From positions 1 through 64,000 of the forward strand of contig NZ_VOLR01000021.1 of NCBI RefSeq assembly GCF_007954355.1: 64,000 nucleotides of DNA. Reading direction: 5' to 3'. Source of the stretch: Colwellia hornerae. Lineage in GTDB: Bacteria; Pseudomonadota; Gammaproteobacteria; Enterobacterales; Alteromonadaceae. The notes below the pieces were generated by a model. It was not told the DNA's origin and made no database searches. It saw nothing but the letters and a program-made list of their open reading frames with translations. Of this stretch, positions 17,362 through 27,116 are shown piece by piece. The position numbers were made by a program, and so were the translations under genes. Each line of letters starts with the position of its first letter. Position 1 is the first letter of the stretch.

Positions 17362-19263
17362 CTACACCATATCAGCAAACGGGTTTTCACTCGGCAGGGC
17401 TATATTATTAGTAAAGCCGGTCATTGAAATATTTTCTCTATTTATTTCAATGTCATCATCGCCTAAAACCCCAACACCAAACTTGTAAATTAATTCAAAT
17501 TGCCCGTTATTGGCTTTTTCTTGATAGATTTTTTGTTTCTCTTCTACCACAGATAACTTTTCCTGGTAACGGGTCATCTCTGCTATGCTGTAACGTTTTT
17601 TCAGCATAGCAAGCGTTACCTCTGGTGAAAGTAAAGTGGCCGTGGCATTGTTGCCACCAAAGCCTTTTGAATTGATAAAAGCAACATCCATTGCTTCACA
17701 CTGCCAGTGATCAAGTGCGATATGTAAACGTTCATTATACACATCATCGGCAACTGATTTAATGGTGGTAATACCCGGCATAATGTTATGGGCAAAAACA
17801 CCTAACGCCATGGTGATTTGGTCGCCACTTGCGGGTGCTATGGTATGACCAACATAAGCCTTAGGCGCCGCTACTGGCCAATTATGAATATCAAAAGTTT
17901 CGGCTAAACGGTGATAAATTAACGATTCTGTGACGCGGTTTTGTGGCGTACTTGAACCATGAGCTAATATAAAGCTGCGCTTCTGGACAGCTTCTTCACC
18001 TAAAATACTTTTTGCTAATGCCACCGACTTCGCCATGGTAATGTAATTACCCGGACCTGGCGCGGTAATAGATTTTTTAATACCATCGGCATTAATGAAA
18101 ACATCAGCAACCGAACCCAAAGGTTTAGCACCTAGTTCAACCGCTAATTCGTCATCCATAATCACCAGAAAATGCGCTGCTTCGCCAATGGTAAAACCAC
18201 AGTTTTCTCCAAACGGGCGACTGGTATTACGGTGGTCAGCTTGGCCATCAGTAATGCCATCAAGTTTTTTCAAACCTTCTTCATTAGCCAATGCGCTCAT
18301 GTTACCGAAACCTTCAATAATTTCTGGTGTGATTGGGCTTTCACTACTACCAACAATAGCAACACGCACTCGACCTGATTTAATATCTTGAATAGCATTA
18401 CGTAAGTTATAAAGAAAACTTGCACAAGCTCCAGTTGAGGTCGACGTGGTACCTACACTGCCAGTAACATAACCATTAATAAAATCGGCCGACATAGTGT
18501 TTAAACCCAGCGCTAAGTTTTTCGTGGTGACACGATCGCCATGCAGACGATTTTGTAACATGCCCCCTAAACCTTCTGATTGCATTTGACCAAAAGCTGA
18601 TGAAGAATAAGTCCCGACATGGTCTGGGCTGACTTTTTCCAAAATTTCATCCCAGCTAAAGCCGGTTGAATGAATAGCGTCTGCCGCACCAAAAATAGTT
18701 GTTTGTAAGCCACGTGGCTGATAACGGCTATTATATAATGTTGACGGTTCAAAGCCGGTCGGTAATTGTCCCGCGGCTTTAATCGGATTATCTCGATAAC
18801 TACTATGTTTAATGGCTAAGTTATCGGTAATTTCAACTTTTACACGTTTATCTGCTAAGGGGGTTATTTTCCATGAGCGCGGTAAGGGTTTTGGTAATTC
18901 TTTTTCTTTAATTTCAAAAGTAATATTTTCAGTGCTTGGTGTTGCCGCCATATTTGTATGGCAATGCGTTGCGTCAGGGTCAAAGTGATTACTTTCAATT
19001 TTACGAATAAGGGTGCCATCAAGAATTTGCTTACCAAAACGTGCTTCTACTTCGTTTAATGCAACGCAATTACCCTCAGCATCAACTAACTGACCTGCTT
19101 GGAAAGTTAAGATATTCATCAAAGTAGCAAGACCAACAAAAGTTTCTTGGCGTGCTTCTGCGGTTAATTTGTCGATAACGATACGACGAAAGCCTTGATG
19201 AAATGAGGTGCGGCCGGCAGCGTTTACGCCGCCCATGCCAACAATAATAGGTAAAGCAGTCAT
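17362..19263 (-). CDS. fabY: Beta-ketoacyl-ACP synthase, FabY type
   Basis: A large (633-residue) thiolase-fold condensing enzyme with the Cys-His-His triad of elongating ketoacyl synthases: the cysteine in STSTGACASFLYNL, the first histidine in LAHGSSTPQNR and the second in YVGHTIAPASGDQ. The length and the long N-terminal extension (about 180 residues before the core) match FabY of Pseudomonas aeruginosa, which condenses acetyl-CoA with malonyl-ACP to start fatty acid synthesis. I infer that function by family. It is transcribed alone, divergent from an AraC-type regulator, and a FabH-like gene lies beyond that regulator. Confidence 0.85.
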   Translation of the reverse strand: MTALPIIVGMGGVNAAGRTSFHQGFRRIVIDKLTAEARQETFVGLATLMNILTFQAGQLVDAEGNCVALNEVEARFGKQILDGTLIRKIESNHFDPDATHCHTNMAATPSTENITFEIKEKELPKPLPRSWKITPLADKRVKVEITDNLAIKHSSYRDNPIKAAGQLPTGFEPSTLYNSRYQPRGLQTTIFGAADAIHSTGFSWDEILEKVSPDHVGTYSSSAFGQMQSEGLGGMLQNRLHGDRVTTKNLALGLNTMSADFINGYVTGSVGTTSTSTGACASFLYNLRNAIQDIKSGRVRVAIVGSSESPITPEIIEGFGNMSALANEEGLKKLDGITDGQADHRNTSRPFGENCGFTIGEAAHFLVIMDDELAVELGAKPLGSVADVFINADGIKKSITAPGPGNYITMAKSVALAKSILGEEAVQKRSFILAHGSSTPQNRVTESLIYHRLAETFDIHNWPVAAPKAYVGHTIAPASGDQITMALGVFAHNIMPGITTIKSVADDVYNERLHIALDHWQCEAMDVAFINSKGFGGNNATATLLSPEVTLAMLKKRYSIAEMTRYQEKLSVVEEKQKIYQEKANNGQFELIYKFGVGVLGDDDIEINRENISMTGFTNNIALPSENPFADMV

Positions 19264-19389
19264 TTATAATTCTCTTAAATACATGAGTCGTAGTTCTTGT
19301 GCTTAGTGTAAAAAGAAATGCCAACAATTAATTGTCGTTTTCAGCCATAAATAATACAATAACAGCCAAACTGTGCGAAAGTTATTAAT

Positions 19390-20394
19390 ATGCCACTAAA
19401 GACAAGCCGAAAAACAGTCAATGTTGCCTTGGTTTTATATGATCATATGTTAGCCACCAGCGTAAGCTTACCGATTGAAATGCTTAGAGCAGGCGAAGCT
19501 TTTGCGCGTAGAGAAGATAGGCGATCGCCTAAACTCAGTATTGAAATGGTTAGCGAACTATTAGCTCCAGTGCGAACCAGAGCACTTATTAAGCTTTACC
19601 CTGATAAAGATATTGAGCATGCCCAAAGTCCAGATTATATTTTTATTCCTAGTCTGTGGCGTAACCCTAGACCGATAATTAAAAAACACCCTAAAGTCGT
19701 TAGTTGGCTCAATAGTATGTGGCAACAGGGGTCAACGCTTATTGGTGGTGGTACTGGCGTTTGTTTTATTGCCGAATCGGGATTATTAGATCATCACCCC
19801 GCAACGACACACTGGCATTATGTTGACCAATTCAAAAGAAATTATCCACAAGTTGAGTTAAAACCAGATTTCTTTATCACCCAGTCAGAACGTATTTATT
19901 GTGCAGCAAGCTTAAATGCCTTAGCTGATATTACCGTACACATTATTCATCAAACATACGGTGAGTCAGCCGCTCAACATGTCGAGCGTAATTTTTCTCA
20001 TGAGATAAGAAAACCTTATGAAGAACAACGTTATTTGGAAGGTGCAGTAGATCGCCACCCTGATGAATTAATCACTCAAATTCAATTCTGGATGCGTACT
20101 AACCTTTCATCGACATTGTCCTTAACTGAACTAGCATTACAATTTGGCATTAGCCATCGAACCTTTAGTCGGCGCTTTAAAAATGCTACTGGTGTTAAAG
20201 CTTCTCATTATTGGCAAAAATTGCGTGTAGAAATGGTCAAAGATTTACTATCAGCAAGTAATCTATCTATTCAGGAAATCGCTTTTCAAGTCGGTTACCA
20301 AGAGCAAGGACAGTTAACACGATTGTTTAAGAAACAATTAAAAATCACCCCTACAGACTATCGTGCAATGGTGCGGAAAAAACTTTTTAATTAA
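19390..20394 (+). CDS. AraC-family regulator with GlxA-like (DJ-1/PfpI) N-terminal domain
   Basis: The 334-residue product has an N-terminal class I glutamine-amidotransferase-like domain (about 10-190), a ligand-sensing fold in GlxA-type regulators. The C-terminal pair of AraC helix-turn-helix motifs follows (LTELALQFGISHRTFSRRFK, and NLSIQEIAFQVGYQEQGQLT with the RLFKKQLKITPTDYR signature). It lies between the divergent fabY and the downstream FabH-like gene, so control of one or both is a reasonable guess. The inducer is unknown. Confidence 0.9.
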   Translation: MPLKTSRKTVNVALVLYDHMLATSVSLPIEMLRAGEAFARREDRRSPKLSIEMVSELLAPVRTRALIKLYPDKDIEHAQSPDYIFIPSLWRNPRPIIKKHPKVVSWLNSMWQQGSTLIGGGTGVCFIAESGLLDHHPATTHWHYVDQFKRNYPQVELKPDFFITQSERIYCAASLNALADITVHIIHQTYGESAAQHVERNFSHEIRKPYEEQRYLEGAVDRHPDELITQIQFWMRTNLSSTLSLTELALQFGISHRTFSRRFKNATGVKASHYWQKLRVEMVKDLLSASNLSIQEIAFQVGYQEQGQLTRLFKKQLKITPTDYRAMVRKKLFN

Positions 20395-20554
20395 AGTTGA
20401 AATGTGATTAAGCAAGATAATTTTTTGGCAGTGCACTTTCAATCGTTACAGGTATAATCCGTAACACATCAATTAAAAGCGTTGAAGTGCTTGTACTTTA
20501 CGATGATAAGTCTCATGGTACGACCACTAGAAAATTACAAACGGAGTAAAATAC

Positions 20555-21673
20555 ATGTCAATCGTGATAAGTGGTACGGGTCTATTCACCCCTCCACACA
20601 GTATTTCAAATGACGAATTAGTCACAGCATTCAATCAATATGTTGAAGATTACAATGCTGAAAATGCCGCCGCTATTAACAGTGAGCAGTTAACGGCTTT
20701 AAAACCGTCTTCAAGTGAGTTCATTGAAAAAGCATCGGGTATTAAAAGTCGCTACGTTATGTATAAAGACGGTGCGCTTGACCCTAAAACCATGATGCCA
20801 CTTATTCCTCAGCGTAGTGATGAGCAATTATCAGCACAAGCTGAAATGGCCGTTGGCGCCGCGAGACAAGCAATGGCAGCAGCAAATAAAACCGCTGACG
20901 ATATCGACTTAATCATTGTTGCTTGTTCATACACACAACGTGCTTATCCTGCAATTGCGATTGAAGTACAAAAAGAACTGGGTTGTAAGGGTTGGGCTTA
21001 CGATATGCTGGTAGCTTGTTCATCGGCAACCTTCGGTATCATGAACGCTTCAAATGCTTTACATGGCGACACCGCAAAAACAGTGTTAGTGATTAACCCT
21101 GAACTAAACTTTCCACAAATAAATTTACGCGATCGCGACAGTCATTTTATTTTTGGCGATGTAGCAACGGCAATTATTGTTGAAAAACAAGCGACCGCCA
21201 CCGCTGACCATTGCTTTAAAATATTAACTAAGAAGCCCATTACGACCTTTTCTAATAATATTCGTAGTAACTTTGGTCATATCAATAAGTGTGATCCAGA
21301 AACCATGCTTGATAATGACAAAATGTTTGTTCAGCAAGGACGAAAGGTTTTTAAAGAAGTACTGCCAATGGTTTCACAATTAATTACCGAGCAAATGGCA
21401 GCAGCAAATGTTGAAGCGAAAGATTTAAAAAGGTTATTTTTACATCAAGCCAATATCAACATGAACAACTTTGTCGCAAAAAAAGTATTAGGCCGTGACC
21501 CTATTGGCAATGAAGCACCTATTATTTTAGACAAGTTTGCGAATACGGCTTCAGCGGGGTCTATTATTGCCTTTCACTTGAATCATGATGACATGGTTAC
21601 TGGCGATAAAGCCTTGATCTGTTCTTTTGGTGCTGGTTATTCGGCGGGCTGTATTGTTATCGAGCATATTTAA
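20555..21673 (+). CDS. Beta-ketoacyl-ACP synthase III-like enzyme (beta-ketodecanoyl-ACP synthase type)
   Basis: A 372-residue FabH-fold condensing enzyme with the Cys-His-Asn triad: the cysteine in DMLVACSSATFGIMNA, the histidine in LFLHQANINMNNF and the asparagine in KFANTASAGSI. It is about 50 residues longer than FabH, with an insertion near the N-terminus (around residues 25-60). This resembles the P. aeruginosa PA3286 type that condenses octanoyl-CoA with malonyl-ACP and so recycles beta-oxidation products into fatty acids. Substrate assignment is by resemblance only. A strong GGAG site precedes the ATG. Confidence 0.82.
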   Translation: MSIVISGTGLFTPPHSISNDELVTAFNQYVEDYNAENAAAINSEQLTALKPSSSEFIEKASGIKSRYVMYKDGALDPKTMMPLIPQRSDEQLSAQAEMAVGAARQAMAAANKTADDIDLIIVACSYTQRAYPAIAIEVQKELGCKGWAYDMLVACSSATFGIMNASNALHGDTAKTVLVINPELNFPQINLRDRDSHFIFGDVATAIIVEKQATATADHCFKILTKKPITTFSNNIRSNFGHINKCDPETMLDNDKMFVQQGRKVFKEVLPMVSQLITEQMAAANVEAKDLKRLFLHQANINMNNFVAKKVLGRDPIGNEAPIILDKFANTASAGSIIAFHLNHDDMVTGDKALICSFGAGYSAGCIVIEHI

Positions 21674-21683
21674 TTGTGCTCTG

Positions 21684-21720
21684 CGGTCAAGTTACTGAGA
21701 AAACCTTGGTGACTTGACCG
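21684..21720. terminator. Hairpin between the convergent FabH-like and ArsR genes
   Basis: A 9-bp perfect inverted repeat CGGTCAAGT/ACTTGACCG is separated by 19 bases and lies between two converging genes. The T-run is poor, so it may be a weak bidirectional terminator or an mRNA-stabilising hairpin. Confidence 0.45.
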
Positions 21721-21732
21721 TTAATTAAGCTT

Positions 21733-22044
21733 TTAACAAAATTCACTATGTAAAAAAGTGATTAACTTTACTATCGATGGATGGGCAATTGTATAATATA
21801 TTGTTTGTGATTCTCGGCGAGTTTTTACCAAGCCGTCTTTTCTCAAGCGCGCTAAATGCTGTGATAAGCTCGACTGGCTCAGATCAATAAAACCATTAAG
21901 CTCTGATACCGACATTTCTTTCTCTCCTAAATAGCAAAGTATCAATAATCTGTTTTCATTACTCATCGCTTTCAGTAACTCAGCGGCTTGGGTTGCATTA
22001 CCACGCATTTCAGCTATGTCTATTTGAGTTTCATTATTCATCAT
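21733..22044 (-). CDS. ArsR-family transcriptional regulator
   Basis: A small winged-helix repressor (103 residues from the ATG at 22044). It shows the typical ArsR helix-turn-helix (MSVSELNGFIDLSQSSLSQH, then LARLRKDGLVKTRRE). The metal-binding ELCVCDL motif of arsenic sensors is absent, and the only cysteines are in LLILCYLG and at the C-terminus, so the signal may not be a metal. It is divergent from the RND transporter operon and probably represses it. A TTG at 22065 is an alternative start but has no better ribosome binding site. Confidence 0.88.
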   Translation of the reverse strand: MMNNETQIDIAEMRGNATQAAELLKAMSNENRLLILCYLGEKEMSVSELNGFIDLSQSSLSQHLARLRKDGLVKTRRESQTIYYTIAHPSIVKLITFLHSEFC

Positions 22045-22084
22045 CTGGGTCTTTATTGTCAGCAAAAAGTAAATATTGATTGAT

Positions 22085-22110
22085 ATTACATTAGATAGTG
22101 CTAATATAAA
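22085..22110. promoter_or_regulatory. Candidate operator for the ArsR-family repressor
   Basis: An inverted repeat ATTAG-N6-CTAAT (22090-22094 with 22101-22105), extended by flanking TATTA/TAA, lies in the 115-bp divergent promoter region. Another CTAATATAA sequence follows about 25 bases further on. ArsR repressors bind AT-rich palindromes of this kind near their promoters. The call rests on position and symmetry. Confidence 0.45.
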
Positions 22111-22159
22111 AGTACATTACGTTTGTCTAATATAATAATTTTTCAGTTAAGGATCACTT

Positions 22160-24739
22160 TTGAATTACACCAGACTACTGCAACTCGCTGTTGAGAAACC
22201 TAAACTTGTTTACACCTTAGTCTTACTGATGGTGGCAATAAGTCTGGCGATGATGCCAAACCTGAAAATAGATACCGACCCTGAAAATATGCTGAGCAGT
22301 GATGCGCCAGCACGCGTTTTTCATAACCAAACAAAAGCTAACTTTCAAATGCGCGATATGATCGTCGTTGGTATTGTTAGCCAAAATAGTATTTTTACGC
22401 CTAATGCATTGCAAGTGGTTGAGCAATTGTCGACACAGGTTTTGCAAATTGAGGGGGTTATCGCAGAAGATTTATTATCACTTAGTGTCGTTGACAATAT
22501 TACTCAAGAAAAAAATAGCCAAGGTGAAAGTAACGGCATACGCTTCGAATATTTAATGAAACAGGCGCCATCCTCACTCGAAGGCAGCTTGGCCATTCAG
22601 CATGCGGTAAAACGTTTACCTATGCTTAACAACACCTTAGTATCGGGCGACAATAAAGCAATAGCGATTTATGTGCCGATTCAAGCCAAAGACATGAGCT
22701 ATATTATTGCCGAAGAAATTCGCACTATCAGTAGCAATTTTCCCGCAGAGCTGGTGGCTAATCTCGACTTTCATATTACCGGTTTACCTGTCGCTGAAGA
22801 CCAATTTGGCTATGAGATGTTTGTACAAATGGGCGTTGCAGCCCCGCTGGCTGGTTTGGCTATTTTTGCTTTGCTTTGGTATTTTTTCCGCAACTTTCCA
22901 CTCATAATTGCGCCTATGGTCGTCGCAATGGCAACGGTGATTATTGTCATGGGTTCATTGATTGGTATGGGCTTTACTGTCCATATCATGTCATCAATGA
23001 TCGCTATATTCTTAATGCCAATAGCCGTTGTTGACTCAGTTCACATTCTCTCTGAATTTGCTGAAAAATATAAAACAGGTGATAATGCTGGCGATGTAGT
23101 AAAAGGTGTTATGAAGCATTTATATACGCCAATGCTTTATACATCAATCACCTCTGCAATCGGTTTTTATTCGTTAATGCTAACCCCTATTCCGCCAGTA
23201 AAAGTCTTTGGCGCTTTTATTGGTACCGGTATTTTATTAGCTTTTGCACTAACCATTATTTACATCCCTGCTTATATCTCTCGTTTAACACCTGAAACTT
23301 TAGCCAAATTACACGACGCTATTGTGCGTATGGAGAAGAAAGGCAGACTAGCCAATGCACTGGAAAGCCTAGGTGGTTTTGCTACTCAAAAAACCAAACT
23401 TATTCTTATTGGTTTTGTTGCCTTATTTTTAGTCAGTATTGAAGGTGTTAGTCGCATTGAAATTAATGATAATCCCGTTAATTGGTTTAAAGCGGATCAT
23501 GAAATTAGAATTGCTGACAAGGTACTTAATGAACACTTTGCTGGCACTTATGATGCCTGGTTAGTGTTTAGCAATAACAAGGGTGAAAATAGTGCAGCAC
23601 TGGAAAAATTCAAAGCGGTACTGGCAACCTTTACTGTTAACGCCGATAGCGCAAAACAGATTAATGCCTTTATCAAAGATGCCAGTTCGGCTGAACAAGC
23701 GTCTTTATTCAATCAGAACTTACTGGTTTTATTAGATGATTTAACGTTTTCTGCCGCTGACCAAGACCAGGTTATTCTTGAACAGTTAGTCGATATTGCT
23801 GATGACGCTTTCAACGACAGCAAAGTATTTCTAGACCCCGCGTTATTAAACTGGCAAAGCGACTTTCAACAAGCGTTACTGGCAACAGGTTTAGTGGGTA
23901 AAAGTAATGGTTTGGCTGATATTGTTAAAACGGTCAATCGGGAACTTTTCTCTGGTGAAGATAAAGACTTTACCTTGCCTGAAACAAGTAATGGCGTTGC
24001 GCAAACATTGTTGCAATATCAGTCCTCTCATCGTCCACAAGACTTATGGCATTTCGTCACTAAAGATTACCAAAAAAGTCTCTTATGGCTTCAAATGAGC
24101 AGTGGCGATAATCAGCACACCACCAAAGTTGTTAATTGGACAGAGGCATACATTACTAACAATCCGATGCCAAAAAACATTAGTTATCAGTGGGCAGGTA
24201 AATCGTACTTAAACATTGTTTGGCAAGACGCTATGGTAAACGGCATGATCGACAGTTTACTTTCTTCATTTGTCATCGTTTTCTTAATGATGGTCGTGCT
24301 GTTTCGCTCTTTCAAGTACGGTATTTTAGCCATGCTGCCACTTACACTGACTATTTCGATGATCTATGGATTAATTGGCTGGATAGGTAAAGACTACGAT
24401 ATGCCAATCGCAGTATTGTCGGCACTGACTTTAGGGCTTTCAATCGATTTCGCTATTCACTTTTTACAACGTACTCGTGAATTAGAGAAAGAGCTGGGCA
24501 GTTTAGCACCAGCATTAGCCGCAATGTTTCAAGAACCCAGCCGAGCAATTTCACGTAATGCCATTGTTATTGCCGTTGGCTTTACCCCGTTATTACTCTC
24601 ACCATTAATGCCTTATATTACCGTTGGGTTTTTCCTGGCGAGTATTATGGCGCTGTCGGCGTTAGTGACTTTAGTGCTATTACCGGCATTGATGACCCTT
24701 TTTGCTGGTAAGCAAAACCTAAAAACTGAAAAATCATAG
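22160..24739 (+). CDS. RND/MMPL-family envelope transporter
   Basis: The 859-residue inner-membrane protein has two repeats, each with one leading transmembrane segment (about 15-34 and 412-430), a periplasmic domain and a five-helix bundle (about 225-370 and 700-850). Charged residues lie inside the bundles (AVVDSVHILSEF, and LGLSIDFAIHFLQ), as expected of proton-driven RND/MMPL transporters. The start is a TTG at 22160 with AAGGA eight bases ahead. The first ATG would cut into the first transmembrane helix. With the LolA-like and barrel genes after it, it probably moves a hydrophobic or lipid-like substrate across the envelope. The substrate is unknown. Confidence 0.88.
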   Translation: MNYTRLLQLAVEKPKLVYTLVLLMVAISLAMMPNLKIDTDPENMLSSDAPARVFHNQTKANFQMRDMIVVGIVSQNSIFTPNALQVVEQLSTQVLQIEGVIAEDLLSLSVVDNITQEKNSQGESNGIRFEYLMKQAPSSLEGSLAIQHAVKRLPMLNNTLVSGDNKAIAIYVPIQAKDMSYIIAEEIRTISSNFPAELVANLDFHITGLPVAEDQFGYEMFVQMGVAAPLAGLAIFALLWYFFRNFPLIIAPMVVAMATVIIVMGSLIGMGFTVHIMSSMIAIFLMPIAVVDSVHILSEFAEKYKTGDNAGDVVKGVMKHLYTPMLYTSITSAIGFYSLMLTPIPPVKVFGAFIGTGILLAFALTIIYIPAYISRLTPETLAKLHDAIVRMEKKGRLANALESLGGFATQKTKLILIGFVALFLVSIEGVSRIEINDNPVNWFKADHEIRIADKVLNEHFAGTYDAWLVFSNNKGENSAALEKFKAVLATFTVNADSAKQINAFIKDASSAEQASLFNQNLLVLLDDLTFSAADQDQVILEQLVDIADDAFNDSKVFLDPALLNWQSDFQQALLATGLVGKSNGLADIVKTVNRELFSGEDKDFTLPETSNGVAQTLLQYQSSHRPQDLWHFVTKDYQKSLLWLQMSSGDNQHTTKVVNWTEAYITNNPMPKNISYQWAGKSYLNIVWQDAMVNGMIDSLLSSFVIVFLMMVVLFRSFKYGILAMLPLTLTISMIYGLIGWIGKDYDMPIAVLSALTLGLSIDFAIHFLQRTRELEKELGSLAPALAAMFQEPSRAISRNAIVIAVGFTPLLLSPLMPYITVGFFLASIMALSALVTLVLLPALMTLFAGKQNLKTEKS

Positions 24740-24748
24740 GATATAAAG

Positions 24749-25540
24749 ATGAAATATTTATCAAGACTATTGATACTGGTCTACTCACTTTCAAGTTTTG
24801 CTAGCCATGCTGGCGATCTAACCGATGCTAATGCAATTATTACGCAAGCAAATTTAGCCTCATATTATTCTGCTGACGATGGAAGTGCCCAAGCCCGCAT
24901 GATTATTGTTGATGCGCAAGGTAATAAGCAGATGCGACAATTTACTATTTTGCGTAAAGACCAAACCGATTTAGGTAATCAAGACATCTTAGTGTTTTTC
25001 TCTCGTCCGACCGACGTGCAAGGAACGGTATTTCGTGTGGTAAAAAAAGTAGCTAGCGATGATGACCGTTGGTTATATTTGCCGGCACTCGATTTAGTAA
25101 AACGTATTTCTGCCGGCGATAAACGTACTTCATTTATTGGCGCGCATTTTTTCTATGAAGATGTTTCTGGTAGAAACCCAGCAGAAGATAATTTTACCCT
25201 GTTAAAAACTGATGATACATTTTATACCATTAAGGCTCAGCCAAAAGATCTAAACAGTGTTGAGTTTGATCACTATATCGTTAGTGTTGATAAGAGCACT
25301 TTTTTACCGATGCAAGTTGACTTCTATGACCGCCAAGGTAAAAAATCACGTTCTCTGCAAGTATTAAAAACTGCAGTCATTGATGGTTTTACTACGGTTA
25401 TGCATTCAAAAATAACCCAACATTCCGATGGTAGCTATACTGAAATGCAATTTAGAAACGTTAAATATAATGTCGGCTTACCCGATGATATTTTTTCTGA
25501 ACGCAGTTTACGCAACCCACCGAAAGAGTGGTTAGATTAA
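24749..25540 (+). CDS. LolA-like periplasmic outer-membrane lipoprotein-sorting protein
   Basis: The 263-residue product has a signal peptide (about 1-21, cleaved near SHAGD) and then the half-barrel fold of the 'outer membrane lipoprotein-sorting protein' family. Visible family features include FSRPTDVQGTVFRVV, RWLYLPALDLVKRISAGDK and the SFIGAHFFYEDV segment. Such proteins are regularly coded next to MMPL-type transporters and are thought to carry lipids through the periplasm. It starts nine bases after the transporter gene, in the same operon. Confidence 0.87.
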   Translation: MKYLSRLLILVYSLSSFASHAGDLTDANAIITQANLASYYSADDGSAQARMIIVDAQGNKQMRQFTILRKDQTDLGNQDILVFFSRPTDVQGTVFRVVKKVASDDDRWLYLPALDLVKRISAGDKRTSFIGAHFFYEDVSGRNPAEDNFTLLKTDDTFYTIKAQPKDLNSVEFDHYIVSVDKSTFLPMQVDFYDRQGKKSRSLQVLKTAVIDGFTTVMHSKITQHSDGSYTEMQFRNVKYNVGLPDDIFSERSLRNPPKEWLD

Positions 25541-25655
25541 TCAGCGAAAAGTAATGGTATAACAATTAATCTGAAGCGTTTTCAGTAGCTAGCTTAGTTT
25601 AAATACTGACATACATTCAGCATAACGATTAATATTTATATCGCCTAACAACAAA

Positions 25656-26975
25656 ATGGACAGGTCTATTGTGCAAAAATCAGTAAAAAACTTCTTTTTT
25701 CTAATGACCAGCTTTTTTGTTGGTGGCGCAAGTTTTGCCAGTAATATTGTCGCAAACGAAACAGAAAATTGGGGTGATGAATGGAGCGAAGAAGTCGTTT
25801 CACCCTGGAAGTTTTCAGGTTTTGTTGAGGCGGGCTATGGCTATTTACTACAAGACAATATTGTTGAGTCAAACGCATCGCTCAGTGAAATCAACACACG
25901 CGTTAATCTTGATTACAGTCACGAAGCTTTTGAGCTGGTTTCAAAAGCAGAGTTAATCTATGACGACGTATTACGTGATACTTTTTTACAAACCCGCGAA
26001 TTAAATATCCGTTTTAGCCCCACGGATAAAACAGATGTTAAATTAGGTCGGCAAATTCTGACTTGGGGTACCGGTGATTATATTTTCCTTAATGATTTGT
26101 TTGCCAAAAACTGGCAATCATTCTTTTCGGGCCGTGATGACCAATACCTAAAAGCGCCTTCAGATAGTGCGAAAGGTACTTGGTATGTCGGTAATTATTC
26201 ACTTGATCTCACTTGGACACCTGAGTTCACCCCTGATATTTATATCACCGGCGAGCGCTTTTCGTTTTATTCGCCACAGGCCAAAGCCATTGTTGCTCCT
26301 GCGGATAAGTTTAGGGTTGAAAAAACCAATAAAGCACAATTTTCAGCACGTCTTGCGACTAACAATAACGGCGTTGAATATGCGCTATATGGCTATAGAG
26401 GCTTCTGGCCAACGCCCGTGGGTATAACAGAAAATAACAATCAGCAATTACAAGCTTACTTTCCAGCAATGAATGCCTGGGGGGCAAGTGTTCGGCTACC
26501 TGTAGCAGGCGGGTTATTTAATGCTGAATATGCCAGTTATAACAGTATTGAAGACAATAATGGCACTAACCCTTTTATTGCTAATGGCCAAAACAGATTT
26601 TTAGTCGGTTTTGAAAGCGAAGTAATTAAGAACCTTACCGCCAGTGTGCAGTTTTATGTTGAACAAACCAAACATTACCAGCAATTTATTAGCCATTCAG
26701 CTACGCCAGCAACAGACGTTGATGAAAACCGTCAATTATTAACCTTTCGCTTAACCTACAGAACATTACAGCAAAAATTAATTTACAGCGTATTTAATTT
26801 TTATTCGCCCACAGATAATGATGGTTATCTAAAACCTTCGATAGCTTATCGCTATAACGATCAATGGCTATTCTCCGCTGGGGCTAATTTATTCTGGGGT
26901 AACGAAAAATATACCTTCTTTGGTCAGCACCAACAAAACAGCAATGCTTGGCTTAGAGTAAAAGCACACTTTTAA
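25656..26975 (+). CDS. Outer-membrane beta-barrel protein (DUF1302-like)
   Basis: The 439-residue product has a signal peptide (about 1-30) and then many short alternating strands with aromatic girdles, ending in a typical C-terminal strand (AWLRVKAHF, terminal Phe). The sequence KLGRQILTWGTGDYIFLNDLF resembles the DUF1302 family of barrels that accompany MMPL/LolA-like genes. It lies 115 bp after the LolA-like gene, so it is likely the outer-membrane end of the same transport system. A GTG at 25671 is an alternative start. Confidence 0.75.
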   Translation: MDRSIVQKSVKNFFFLMTSFFVGGASFASNIVANETENWGDEWSEEVVSPWKFSGFVEAGYGYLLQDNIVESNASLSEINTRVNLDYSHEAFELVSKAELIYDDVLRDTFLQTRELNIRFSPTDKTDVKLGRQILTWGTGDYIFLNDLFAKNWQSFFSGRDDQYLKAPSDSAKGTWYVGNYSLDLTWTPEFTPDIYITGERFSFYSPQAKAIVAPADKFRVEKTNKAQFSARLATNNNGVEYALYGYRGFWPTPVGITENNNQQLQAYFPAMNAWGASVRLPVAGGLFNAEYASYNSIEDNNGTNPFIANGQNRFLVGFESEVIKNLTASVQFYVEQTKHYQQFISHSATPATDVDENRQLLTFRLTYRTLQQKLIYSVFNFYSPTDNDGYLKPSIAYRYNDQWLFSAGANLFWGNEKYTFFGQHQQNSNAWLRVKAHF

Positions 26976-27116
26976 AGGCTAAGATTACTGACCTCTTACT
27001 GACTTTTGGCGAATCTGACACTAACTTACATTTTTTTAGCATATTCTAACGATTAGATCACTGAAACTTACCCGCAATAAGATGACAATAACTAGACATC
27101 TTTTACGGGTATTATT

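Noticed and set aside
18095..18391. 98-codon plus-strand frame within fabY
   Set aside because: Antisense shadow of a well-supported gene. No initiation signals.
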